From Pseudoxanthomonas sp. SE1 (GTDB taxonomy: Bacteria; Pseudomonadota; Gammaproteobacteria; Xanthomonadales; Xanthomonadaceae): 64,000 nucleotides of DNA. The stretch spans positions 62,001-126,000 of the forward strand of contig NZ_CP113783.1 in the NCBI RefSeq assembly GCF_029542205.1, written 5' to 3'. The position numbers and the translations under genes were made by a program. The notes below the pieces were generated by a model. It saw only the letters and a list, made by a program, of their open reading frames with translations. It did not search any database and was not told where the DNA came from. Positions 45,592 to 52,972 of the stretch are shown piece after piece. Within the stretch, counting starts at the first letter, position 1, and every line of letters starts with the position of its first letter.

Positions 45592-46062
45592 ATGTTCGAC
45601 GGATGGGAGGCGCAGGCAGCGGTGGTCGCCCGCATCGCGTTCGCGATGCTGCTGGGCGGTGTCATCGGCCTGGAGCGCGAGATGAAGGACCGGCCGGCCG
45701 GCTTCCGCACGCACACGCTGGTGGCCGGTGCGGCGGCCATGCTCACCGGCATGGGCGACATGATGCTGGCGCAGGCGCAGCACGACCATGACGGTCGCGT
45801 GCAGATCGATCCGTTCCGGCTGGTGGAAGCGGTGATCGCCGGTGTCGCCTTCATCGGCGCCGGCACCATGATCGCGCATCGCGGTCGCGTGGTCGCCGGC
45901 ATCACCACGGCGGCATCGCTGTTGATGGTGGCCGTGATCGGCGTGGCGGTCGGCTTCGGCCATGGTTGGCTGGCCCTGCTGGCCACGCTGCTCACCCTTG
46001 CGGTGCTGTCGGTGCTCGCGTGGCTGGAGCGTCGCATGACGCGCCACGACGACGCAGGCTAG
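45592..46062 (+). CDS. MgtC/SapB-family membrane protein
   Basis: 156 residues with four membrane helices. GGVIGLEREMKDRPAGFRTHTLV and IGAGTMIAHRG...GITTAAS are the family signature. In relatives MgtC-type proteins help growth at low Mg2+ and in hosts. The C-terminal domain of long MgtC proteins is absent, as in the short SapB type. Confidence 0.92.
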   Translation: MFDGWEAQAAVVARIAFAMLLGGVIGLEREMKDRPAGFRTHTLVAGAAAMLTGMGDMMLAQAQHDHDGRVQIDPFRLVEAVIAGVAFIGAGTMIAHRGRVVAGITTAASLLMVAVIGVAVGFGHGWLALLATLLTLAVLSVLAWLERRMTRHDDAG

Positions 46063-46106
46063 CGATCAGAAATCGCGAATCCTGCCCGGCAATGCAGCCG
46101 CGCTCT

Positions 46107-47558
46107 TCACGCGATCAGGCGCCGCGTGGCGTTGCGGCGGTGCCCGGTATCGCGGGCGCTCTCCGACCACGCATCGGCGATGATCCGGACCGCCTGCACC
46201 AGCTGCGCTTCCGGCTTGGCGTACGGAATCCGCAACCAGGTGTCGGCGCCACCTTCCACGCTGAAGACCGGGCCCGGCGCCAGATAGACGCCCTTGCGCT
46301 CCACGTCGGCGGCCAGCTGCGTGGCGCTGCCATGCGGCATCTTCACCCATAACGTCAGGCCGCCGTCGGGCAGGCGGAAACACCAGCCCGGCAGGTGCTC
46401 ATGCAGTGCCTGCGCCAGCGCGTCGCGCCGTTGCCGCAGCTGCGTACGCCGCGTGGCGAGCGCGCCGTCCGCCTCCAGCATTTCCGCGACCACCAACTGG
46501 TCGAACAGGGAACTGCCCAAGTCCATCTGCACGCGTGCGGCGATGATGCGGTCGACCGCCGGCCGTGGCGCGCGGATCCAGCCCACGCGCAGGCCGCCCC
46601 AGCACAGCTTCGATGCGCTGCCGATGGTGAAGGCATCCGTCGCGTGCGCGGCGAACGGAGCGGGCATGGGATCGTCCGACAGGCAGGTCGATTGCAGCGT
46701 CTCGTCGATGATCGCGGTGGTCCGCGTCGCCTGCAGCGCGGCGGCGTAGCGGGCACGCTGGCCGTCGCGCATCAGGAAGCCGGTGGGGTTCTGGAAATCC
46801 GGAATCAGGTAGGCCGCGCGTGGCGATGTCTGCCTGAGCGTGGCCTCGATGGCCGCCAGGTCCCAGCCTTCCTCGCCGAGCGGATCGGCCATCGGGGCAC
46901 TCACCAGCCGGGCACCGCCCAGGCGCAGCGCTTCGATCGCGTTCGAGTACACCGGCGACTCGATCATGATGCGGTCGCCGGGTCGCGACAGTGCGCGCGC
47001 GATGATGGCGATGGCCGACAGCGCCCCCGAGGTGATCACGATCTGCTCCGGCGCGGTGGGCAGTCCGCGCCGCACGTACGATGCCGCGATGAGCGCGCGC
47101 AGCACCGGCAGGCCCGAGGGCAGGTAGCCGTCGCTGGCCAGGTAGGCCGGCAGTGCGGCCATGGCGCGCTCGTACGCCGCGGCGACGCCGGGCGTGGCCG
47201 CACCGGCGGCGCAGTTGAGATCGATCACCCCTTCCGTCGACGCCGCCGTACCGAGGGCGTGCAGGGCATGGTCGTGCGCGCGCCGGCGGTCGAGCGGCAC
47301 GGTCGCATACGTGCCGGCCCCTTGGCGGGCGGTGGCGAACCCGGCCGCGACCAGGTCCGCGTAGGCCCGGGTGACGGTATTGCGGGACACGCCCAGCGCC
47401 TGGGTGACGGCGCGTTCGCTGGGCAGGCGGGTGCCCAGCGGGATGCGGCCATCGCCGATCAGTTCCTCCAGCGCCTTGCGCAGGCCCCGGTAGGCCGGGG
47501 TACGGGGGAAGTCACCCACGAGGGTGGCGAGGTGGTCGGGTGCCAGTGATCTGTCCAT
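46107..47558 (-). CDS. MocR-type GntR/aminotransferase regulator
   Basis: 483 residues. An N-terminal GntR winged helix (LPSERAVTQALGVSRNTVTRAY) is fused to a fold type I aminotransferase domain with the PLP Lys in IGSASKLCWGG, DFQNPTGF and a late Arg (LRIPYA). This is the MocR architecture, where PLP or an amino compound is the effector. It is divergent from a YczE gene; the same MocR (YczR)/YczE pairing is known in other bacteria, so YczE is the likely target. Confidence 0.93.
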   Translation of the reverse strand: MDRSLAPDHLATLVGDFPRTPAYRGLRKALEELIGDGRIPLGTRLPSERAVTQALGVSRNTVTRAYADLVAAGFATARQGAGTYATVPLDRRRAHDHALHALGTAASTEGVIDLNCAAGAATPGVAAAYERAMAALPAYLASDGYLPSGLPVLRALIAASYVRRGLPTAPEQIVITSGALSAIAIIARALSRPGDRIMIESPVYSNAIEALRLGGARLVSAPMADPLGEEGWDLAAIEATLRQTSPRAAYLIPDFQNPTGFLMRDGQRARYAAALQATRTTAIIDETLQSTCLSDDPMPAPFAAHATDAFTIGSASKLCWGGLRVGWIRAPRPAVDRIIAARVQMDLGSSLFDQLVVAEMLEADGALATRRTQLRQRRDALAQALHEHLPGWCFRLPDGGLTLWVKMPHGSATQLAADVERKGVYLAPGPVFSVEGGADTWLRIPYAKPEAQLVQAVRIIADAWSESARDTGHRRNATRRLIA

Positions 47559-47575
47559 GGGGCCACTATCGCAGG

Positions 47576-47600
47576 ATTGGCTCTATCAGAAAGAGCCAAT
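47576..47600. promoter_or_regulatory. Perfect palindromic operator between MocR gene and yczE-like gene
   Basis: Perfect inverted repeat ATTGGCTCT - 7 nt - AGAGCCAAT. It is 17 nt from the MocR start on one side and 18 nt from the YczE-like start on the other, so it overlaps both promoters. It is the likely MocR binding site, allowing autoregulation and control of the divergent genes. Confidence 0.75.
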
Positions 47601-47618
47601 TGCAACGATGGTGGCCTC

Positions 47619-48302
47619 ATGAAACCGCTCACCTCTCCCCCCGGACTCGCCAATCTCGGACCGCTCGCGCAACTGAAAGCCGGCCGCCTGCCCGAACGCC
47701 TGCTGCGGCTGGGCGTGGGCCTGTGGCTGTATGGCCTGGCCATCGCGCTGATGATCGAAGGGGCCGTCGGCGCCTCGCCCTGGGATGTCTTCCATCTGGG
47801 CGTATCGCAGCACGTGCCGCTGTCCTTCGGCATGGTGATGGTGGTGACCGCCGTCGCCGTGTTGCTGGCCTGGGTTCCCCTGCGCCAGATGCCCGGGCTG
47901 GGCACGGTCGCCAATACCCTGCTGCTGGGTCCGTTCGCGGACCTCAACCTCGCCTTGCTCGGCACGCCGGAAGGCCTGCCCCTGCGCTGCGCCTACCTGC
48001 TGGCCGGCGTGGTGCTGTGCGCCCTCGCCACCGCGATGTACATCGGCGCGCAGTTGGGGCCGGGTCCGCGCGACGGATTGATGACGGGACTCGCGCGCCG
48101 TACCGGCTGGTCGATCCGCAGTATCCGCACGCTGATCGAAGTCACCGTGCTGGTCATCGGCATGTTGCTCGGTGGCGTCGCCGGTGTCGGCACCGTGCTG
48201 TTCGCGTTCGGCGTGGGCCCGCTGACCCAGTTCTTCCTGCGCTACCTGGTGGTGCCGCTGGAGGCGCCGAAGGCGGTCGCGCTCGGCGAGGAAACACCAT
48301 GA
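47619..48302 (+). CDS. YczE-family membrane protein
   Basis: 227 residues with about five membrane helices, starting in GVGLWLYGLAIALMIEGAVGASPWDVFHLGVS, the YczE signature, with GPGPRDGLMTGLARR at the conserved loop. The stop overlaps the PhzF start (ATGA). YczE function is unclear; it is often next to MocR regulators. Confidence 0.85.
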   Translation: MKPLTSPPGLANLGPLAQLKAGRLPERLLRLGVGLWLYGLAIALMIEGAVGASPWDVFHLGVSQHVPLSFGMVMVVTAVAVLLAWVPLRQMPGLGTVANTLLLGPFADLNLALLGTPEGLPLRCAYLLAGVVLCALATAMYIGAQLGPGPRDGLMTGLARRTGWSIRSIRTLIEVTVLVIGMLLGGVAGVGTVLFAFGVGPLTQFFLRYLVVPLEAPKAVALGEETP

Positions 48303-49141
48303 CGTCCACCGTGCTGCGCTACAGCGCCTTCACCACCGATCCGCAGGGCGGCAATCCCGCCGGCGTGGTGCTGGACGCGCGTGGCCTCGACGCTGCCGCC
48401 ATGCAGCGCATCGCCGCCGAGGTGGGCTATTCGGAAACTGCGTTCCTGCTGCCGCGCGCGGACGGGGATCTCGATGTGCGCTACTTCAGTCCGCTGGCCG
48501 AAGTGAGCTTCTGCGGGCACGCCACCATCGCGGCGATGGTCGCGCAGGCGCACGCACACGGTCCCGGCGATGTCGTGCTGCACACGCAGGCGGGACGCGT
48601 GCGGGTGATGGTCGATGCCGGATTCGTCGCCACGCTGACCAGCGTCGCGCCGCGCATCGATGCGTTGTCGTCCGCCGATCTGGACGCGTTGCTTGCGGCG
48701 CTGGGTTGGCGCCACGACGAACTCGATTCCGCTTTGCCGCCCGGGCTGGCGTATGCGGGTGCATGGCATCCGGTGATCGCCGCCGCATCGCGCGCGCGCC
48801 TGGCCGAGCTGCATTACGACTTCGATGCCCTCGCCGCGTTGATGGCAGCACGCGGCTGGACCACCATCAATCTGGTGTGGCGCGAGAACGTGCACACGCT
48901 GGATGCGCGCAATCCCTTCCCGCCGGGCGGCGTGGTGGAAGATCCGGCCACCGGCGCGGCCGCCGCCGCGCTGGGTGCGTATCTGGCGTCACAGGAGCGG
49001 TTGCCCAACGATCGCAGGTTCACCATTCACCAGGGGCATGATCTCGGACGCCCGAGTGTGTTGCGGGTGGAGGTGCCGGTGGATGTAAGCGAGGGAGTGC
49101 GGGTGAGTGGGACGGCGGTGGAGATTGTGGTGGGGGATTGA
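48299..49141 (+). CDS. PhzF-family isomerase
   Basis: 280 residues. The PhzF fold has DPQGGNPAGVVLD at the N-terminus, with the catalytic Glu in YSETAFLL, CGHATIAAM, and the C-terminal EDPATGAAAAALGAYL. Family members isomerise trans-2,3-dihydro-3-hydroxyanthranilate in phenazine biosynthesis or act on other small acids. No phenazine gene is nearby. It is co-translated with the YczE-like gene and probably controlled by the MocR protein. Confidence 0.93.
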   Translation: MTSTVLRYSAFTTDPQGGNPAGVVLDARGLDAAAMQRIAAEVGYSETAFLLPRADGDLDVRYFSPLAEVSFCGHATIAAMVAQAHAHGPGDVVLHTQAGRVRVMVDAGFVATLTSVAPRIDALSSADLDALLAALGWRHDELDSALPPGLAYAGAWHPVIAAASRARLAELHYDFDALAALMAARGWTTINLVWRENVHTLDARNPFPPGGVVEDPATGAAAAALGAYLASQERLPNDRRFTIHQGHDLGRPSVLRVEVPVDVSEGVRVSGTAVEIVVGD

Positions 49142-49338
49142 CCTCAGCCATCATCCCAAGTTGGGTTGATGAACCAAGTGCGAAGCATGCACGAGATGCT
49201 TGCGCACTATGCATTCTGGCCTGCATCCGATATGTGTTTGTGCGGTTATGCATCCCCTACCTTGACGCCTCCGCTGTAGGCCGTGAACATCCGAGCTACC
49301 GCCCCGGTAATTGGGGTCTACTGGGCGTTAGGTGGCAC
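49142..49338. other. Boundary region before first cassette
   Basis: About 200 bp with lower GC than the flanking PhzF gene. It contains a palindrome CCCCGGTAATTGGGG (about 49302-49316) and ends with GCGTTAGGT, which matches the right-hand R' core of attC sites in this window. No full attC left half is present, so it is either an attI-like or a degenerate attC junction. No ORF is supported. Confidence 0.4.
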
Positions 49339-49770
49339 ATGGGCATCTTCGATTTTTTCAGGAGCACCGGCGCTGAACCTGTGCAGGAAGTCGATCTCGG
49401 CGCGCTTGGCCTCGCGTGCTGGTCAGAAGATGATGAGTCTTGGTGTGGAAAATACGGCGACCTGAAGTTCTACCTAGCATATGAACGTGCGTCGCCAGAG
49501 CCCGCGGTGGAACTGGTCGCTTATTGCCAATCCACCCTCATTGACGACAGCTGGTTGCTGAGAGCCGTTGAAGATGCAAAATCGGAATACCTGCGCAAGT
49601 GGCCGCAGTATCAACACGAATTGGCTACCTTAAAGATTGAGTCGTTGCGCTACTCAATGCACAACTCTACCAAACGAGTCAGTTGCCAGCTCGGTTTCGG
49701 CCAACATGATCGCTTCTGGGTCGTCGACTTCATTGACGGCCAAAGCAAAGGCCTGGGATTCGATACATGA
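49339..49770 (+). CDS. Cassette gene, hypothetical protein
   Basis: 143 residues, ATG 6 nt after the GCGTTAGGT core at 49325-49333, as is usual for integron cassettes. MGIFDFFRS... The protein has mixed composition with LKFYLAYERAS and FWVVDFIDG stretches; no membrane segment or known motif. The stop is 8 nt before the attC at 49778. The gene is less GC-rich than chromosomal neighbours. Function unknown. Confidence 0.6.
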   Translation: MGIFDFFRSTGAEPVQEVDLGALGLACWSEDDESWCGKYGDLKFYLAYERASPEPAVELVAYCQSTLIDDSWLLRAVEDAKSEYLRKWPQYQHELATLKIESLRYSMHNSTKRVSCQLGFGQHDRFWVVDFIDGQSKGLGFDT

Positions 49771-49777
49771 AGGCGCG

Positions 49778-49838
49778 ACCCAACAATTCATTCAAGCCTA
49801 ACCCGCTTCGCGGGTCGGCTTAATTCATGCGCTAACCC
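49778..49838 (+). repeat. Integron attC site 1
   Basis: R'' box ACCCAAC, then the AATTCATTCAAGCC arm, central hairpin CCCGCTTCGCGGG, then GGCTTAATTCATGC and an R' box GCTAACC (one step from GTTAACC). The arms pair as in Xanthomonas-type attC sites of about 60 bp. Confidence 0.8.
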
Positions 49839-49850
49839 GCACGTCCAACT

Positions 49851-50297
49851 ATGAGCCCACTTGAAGTCCTTGATGCAGAATTTGCAGGCGCCAGCGACAG
49901 GGCTGCATCGATTGTGGCTGCAGCAGTCCTGGATGACACACTGCGACAGCTTTTAGAGGCGGCGCTCGTGCCGGAGCGGCCCTCCGGACTGGATCCGTTC
50001 GCCCCAGGACAAGAGCTGGGCTCATTCATGAGCCGCGTAAAAATGGCCTTCCTTCTCGGCTTAATCGACGACTCTGAGAGAAAGCGTTTGGCGCTTGTGG
50101 CAAAGATCCGGAACGAGTTTGCGCATCTAGCCCAGGACATGAGGTTCGATAGTCCTAGAGTTGCCGACAGGTGTCGAGAGCTCTCTCCTCCTTCAGAGCT
50201 TGTTCCTCCCCGTTTTGTTCCCGAGAAGTTGGAGATTGAACGGCTTCGTGAGTTCAAGACGCCTCTCGCTGACCGAGGATCCTCGCGCTATGTTTGA
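49851..50297 (+). CDS. Cassette gene, MltR-like protein (probably frameshifted)
   Basis: 148 residues, ATG 12 nt after attC1. DRAASIVAAAVLDDTLRQLL, LGSFMSRVKMAFLLGLI and VAKIRNEFAH resemble the MltR (mannitol operon repressor) superfamily of small helical proteins. After REFKTPLAD the frame ends quickly in GSSRYV, while the next frame continues DPRAMFEEATLFLLYVLKG, as expected for the family's last helix. A single-nucleotide frameshift, programmed or mutational, near 50270 is therefore likely. A 5' end of the second ORF overlaps the stop here. Confidence 0.65.
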   Translation: MSPLEVLDAEFAGASDRAASIVAAAVLDDTLRQLLEAALVPERPSGLDPFAPGQELGSFMSRVKMAFLLGLIDDSERKRLALVAKIRNEFAHLAQDMRFDSPRVADRCRELSPPSELVPPRFVPEKLEIERLREFKTPLADRGSSRYV

Positions 50298-50577
50298 GGA
50301 GGCGACTTTGTTCCTTCTCTACGTGCTAAAGGGGCGCATCGCTCAAGCCAAGTTCAAGCAGACCACTAGCCCCTCACCGTTCAAGAACGCTGCGGAGCCG
50401 GCTGGAGAGCACTTGGCACATGCCATGGTCGCAAAGCGCCGCGCAATCGACACCGGTGCTTCAGCCGAAGAAATCGCCAAGCTAACGGACCTAGTGACAA
50501 AACTAGCCAACATCGTAGTTTTCGCGGCGGCTGGAGCAAATAAGCCTAAGGCTGACGGTTCTGCCGGCGCGGACTAA
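50290..50577 (+). CDS. Cassette ORF, continuation of MltR-like protein or coupled small gene
   Basis: 95 residues starting at the ATG overlapping the previous stop by 8 nt. Begins MFEEATLFLLYVLKGRIAQAK, which would complete the MltR-like domain, followed by a hydrophilic tail with KRRAIDTGASAEE and a late hydrophobic stretch VVFAAAGA. Either a translationally coupled separate protein or the frameshifted end of the upstream gene. Confidence 0.5.
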   Translation: MFEEATLFLLYVLKGRIAQAKFKQTTSPSPFKNAAEPAGEHLAHAMVAKRRAIDTGASAEEIAKLTDLVTKLANIVVFAAAGANKPKADGSAGAD

Positions 50578-50617
50578 GTCAAGCCGACGCCGTTTCGCGG
50601 CGCAGTCAAGTTTAGGA
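50571..50617 (+). repeat. Integron attC site 2 (short, degenerate)
   Basis: GACTAAG, TCAAGCCGACGCCG, TTTCGCGGCG, CAGTCAA, GTTTAGG. The left R'' box has lost AAC and the arms are short, but it occupies the expected place between two plus-strand genes. Confidence 0.55.
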
Positions 50618-50628
50618 GGCAGCTCAAG

Positions 50629-51075
50629 ATGCAATCCGCAAACGCTTGGAAACAATCCGGCCGCATCTCGATCTGGCGATACACCGAGAACGAGCGGAGC
50701 TATCCGGGGTGGCATCTCAATGCAGATCGTGTCGGGTGTCAGTCACTCCTGACGCTGCTCGACGCATTGACCGCTGACGGGACTGGCTCCCGCTCGATCG
50801 CCATCACTGCACCGACGAAGGCCGAGCTTGGCGTGCCAAACAACATGCGTGGCCAAGCTGCCTGGGTCGCTCCGGAAAAGCTGCGGCTTACGCTTTCCCC
50901 AGTCGCGGAGCAGTGGTCTTTTCCTCCTAACCTGGATCCGGCCGCAATCGAGGTAGGCTCGACCTGGCTTCAGGCGCTTCGCGAAGGCATCGCCGGCATT
51001 CCAGAGGGTCGCGGGGACTACGCTATCGGCAAGGGCAGTCTTCGACTCTGGTTCTGGTGGGGAGGCAGGGCGTAG
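50629..51075 (+). CDS. Cassette gene, hypothetical protein
   Basis: 148 residues, preceded by AGGAGG (50614-50619). Starts MQSANAWKQSGRISIWRYT. It has several Trp residues (WRYTE, WHLNAD, AWVAPEK, WSFPPN, WFWWGG), with no membrane segment or known motif. The stop lies 4 nt before a MITE-like repeat that appears to have replaced the start of the following attC. Confidence 0.6.
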   Translation: MQSANAWKQSGRISIWRYTENERSYPGWHLNADRVGCQSLLTLLDALTADGTGSRSIAITAPTKAELGVPNNMRGQAAWVAPEKLRLTLSPVAEQWSFPPNLDPAAIEVGSTWLQALREGIAGIPEGRGDYAIGKGSLRLWFWWGGRA

Positions 51076-51078
51076 CGC

Positions 51079-51228
51079 GTAGGATGGGTTGAGCCGCAGG
51101 CGATACCCATCACAATTGTTCCCGTCTGTGGGAAGGCATGGTGGAGCAGCGCAATGCTGGATACCTCGTTTGCGCTGGACCTTTCAGATCCACGTGATGG
51201 GTATCGCCTATGGCTCAACCCATCCTAC
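51079..51228. mobile_element. MITE-like palindrome-ended repeat, copy A
   Basis: About 150 bp with imperfect inverted termini (GTAGGATGGGTTGAGCCGCA ... TGGCTCAACCCATCCTAC), internal GATACCCATCAC and GTGATGGGTATC arms, and a non-coding centre. Similar copies at 51742, 52778, 59249 (half) and 62774. No transposase encoded. Confidence 0.8.
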
Positions 51229-51230
51229 GA

Positions 51231-51290
51231 GTCTAAAGATTCATTCAAGCCACACCCGCTGTGCTGCTCGGCTTGATACAGGTACGAACG
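51231..51290 (+). repeat. Integron attC site 3 (degenerate)
   Basis: GTCTAAA (R''-like) then GATTCATTCAAGCCACACCC, a CCCGCTGTGCTGCTCGG loop and CGGCTTGATACAGG, corresponding to attC arms; the R' core GTTAGRC is not recognisable. It is directly next to MITE copy A. Confidence 0.55.
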
Positions 51291-51295
51291 AGCCA

Positions 51296-51745
51296 ATGGA
51301 AGAATACGAGCGCAATATCCTCCAGCACATCGAAGACCACGGGTGCAGCGTCACCTCCGTCTTCGACCCGGACGAGAAGGAGCCGCCGTTCTCGTACTCC
51401 ATTGGCATCGCCAGGTCATCCGGCGCGCCGGAGATCATCATCGTCGGGCTCAACGCCAAGCTGTCGCACTCGGTGGTCAACGAGTACAACCGCCGGTGCC
51501 AGGCGGGCGAACGGTTCCAGCCCGGCGTTCTCTACCTGGGCTTCCTCGACGGATTCGCCGTTCAATTCGGCCCGGTTGCGCGGGAGCATCGCGCCGGCTA
51601 CATGCGCTCCGCCTGCTGGTTGCACGACGGCCCCGATTTCGAGGCCGTGCAACTCATCTGGCCCACCACCTCGGGCGTATGGCCGTGGGAGTCGGCGGCA
51701 TCGGAATGGTTCCGCAGCAACCAGCCATTGCTTTCGAGTGAGTAG
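51296..51745 (+). CDS. Cassette gene, DUF4262 protein
   Basis: 149 residues starting MEEYERNILQHIEDHGCS. The DUF4262 pattern PPFSYSIGIARSSGAPEIIIVGL, with a central aromatic/His-rich domain and WPWESAASEWF, is recognisable. The function of DUF4262 is unknown; it is common in mobile and defence-associated DNA. Stop is within 4 nt of MITE copy B. Confidence 0.8.
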   Translation: MEEYERNILQHIEDHGCSVTSVFDPDEKEPPFSYSIGIARSSGAPEIIIVGLNAKLSHSVVNEYNRRCQAGERFQPGVLYLGFLDGFAVQFGPVAREHRAGYMRSACWLHDGPDFEAVQLIWPTTSGVWPWESAASEWFRSNQPLLSSE

Positions 51746-51913
51746 GATGGGTTGAGCCGCAGGCGATACCCATCACCTTCGTTTCCGTTCGTGGGAACGC
51801 ATGCTGGAGCGGCGCAATGCCGGATGCTTCATTCGCGCTTGGCCTTCCGGATTGCGCGTGATGGGTAGACCGGCTTCGCCGTTGAAAGCCGCCTGCGGCT
51901 CAACCCATCCTAC
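51742..51913. mobile_element. MITE-like repeat, copy B
   Basis: 172 bp, nearly identical to copy C (52778-52949), including an internal GACCGGCTTCGCCGTTGAAA segment absent from copy A. Confidence 0.85.
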
Positions 51914-51937
51914 GAATTCGTCTGCGTATGCGGCGCT

Positions 51938-51999
51938 TCAGTCGTGCCGCAACGCCCTGATCGGGTCCATTTGCCCTGCTTGCCCTGCGGAGACCACCA
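51938..51999 (-). pseudogene. Remnant of MacB-type permease 3' end
   Basis: On the minus strand this reads GVVV-GQAGQMDPIRALRHD-stop, matching the C-terminus of the permease at 52973 (GVYPARQAAQLDPIAALRHD-stop). The distance from the MITE end to the stop is 24 nt here and 23 nt at the intact gene, so MITE plus permease tail is a duplicated segment. Confidence 0.8.
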
Positions 52000-52052
52000 C
52001 GCCTTCTCAGACCATCGCGTTAGACTGACGACACGACCGGGGAGGATCAAGC

Positions 52053-52769
52053 ATGAAGGCAGGCATCGACGTAAAGCGCGTCCTGCTGATGGTGACGCCT
52101 GTGGCGCTTGTACTGTGCGCTGTCGTGGTCGTTCCGGTCGTACTGGAGCGCTGGGACGACAGGCGGGCGCGTCTTGGTGCGATCCGGGCTGAAAAGCAAG
52201 CGCTGTATCGGGCGCGTCTTGAGCCGTGCTCCGGGGGCGTCGATTCAATCGGTATTGAGGAGCTTGCACCCAGACCCGGTGAAATCGGGGTGGACATCTT
52301 CCCGGCATTCGCTGCGCCGGAGGGATTCCGGCTTTCCCATGCATCCTTGTCGGGCCATGCGGGGGCCTCTGCCGCCGGTTACCTGCCGCCACCTCCTCCG
52401 CCACCCGAGCGTGCCGAAGTAAACCAGGCTACTGAACCGCTAGCGCCCAGTTACAAGACGTTCCCGCCCGTCGTCCTGCCGCAAGCACTCGGAACGCGCG
52501 CGCTGGAGACGCTGAAAGCGGAAATAGATCATGCGGATGCTGCCGGATCGATGGGGCTTGATGGGGTCACATACATCCTGCGGTACGACGATAAATGCGC
52601 GTCCGCATGGTCACCCGCGCCCGGCACACGCGCGCACAAGATCATTGGTCTGGTGAATGCGCTAGATTCGCTGAGCAAGGAAGATGCAAGCGAGGCCGCC
52701 ACCTTGCATGCGGACGTTTCAAGGTGGATCGCCGAACTGGAATCGGACACGCGCGAACTCGCCGATTGA
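52053..52769 (+). CDS. Membrane-anchored hypothetical protein
   Basis: 238 residues. One membrane helix near the N-terminus (VLLMVTPVALVLCAVVVVPVV), a Pro-rich stretch (YLPPPPPPPERA), and a soluble C-terminal part. No known family. It sits between the two near-identical MITE/permease-tail copies and has no attC, so it was probably trapped by the duplication event. The GAGGATC before the ATG is a plausible ribosome site. Confidence 0.6.
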   Translation: MKAGIDVKRVLLMVTPVALVLCAVVVVPVVLERWDDRRARLGAIRAEKQALYRARLEPCSGGVDSIGIEELAPRPGEIGVDIFPAFAAPEGFRLSHASLSGHAGASAAGYLPPPPPPPERAEVNQATEPLAPSYKTFPPVVLPQALGTRALETLKAEIDHADAAGSMGLDGVTYILRYDDKCASAWSPAPGTRAHKIIGLVNALDSLSKEDASEAATLHADVSRWIAELESDTRELAD

Positions 52770-52777
52770 GCGAGCGA

Positions 52778-52949
52778 GTAAGATAGGTTGAGCCGCAGGC
52801 GATACCCATCACCTTCGTTTCCGTTCGAGGGGACGCATGCTGGAGCGGCGCAATGCCGGATGCTTCATTCGTACTGGGCCTTCCGGATTGCGCGTGATGG
52901 GTAGACCGGCTTCGCCGTTGAAAGCCGCCTGCGGCTCAACCCATCCTAC
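52778..52949. mobile_element. MITE-like repeat, copy C
   Basis: Near-identical to copy B. Together they flank the 52053-52769 gene. Confidence 0.85.
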
Positions 52950-52972
52950 GAATTCATGGCGAATGCGTTGGC

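Noticed and set aside
48299..49141. Phenazine biosynthesis cluster
   Set aside because: Only a PhzF-family gene is present; no phzA/B/D/E/G neighbours.
49142..49338. Integron integrase or full attI
   Set aside because: No tyrosine recombinase reading frame anywhere in the window; only a short core-like match is present.
52053..52769. Gene considered as an integron cassette
   Set aside because: No attC on either side; it is flanked by duplicated MITE/permease-tail segments.
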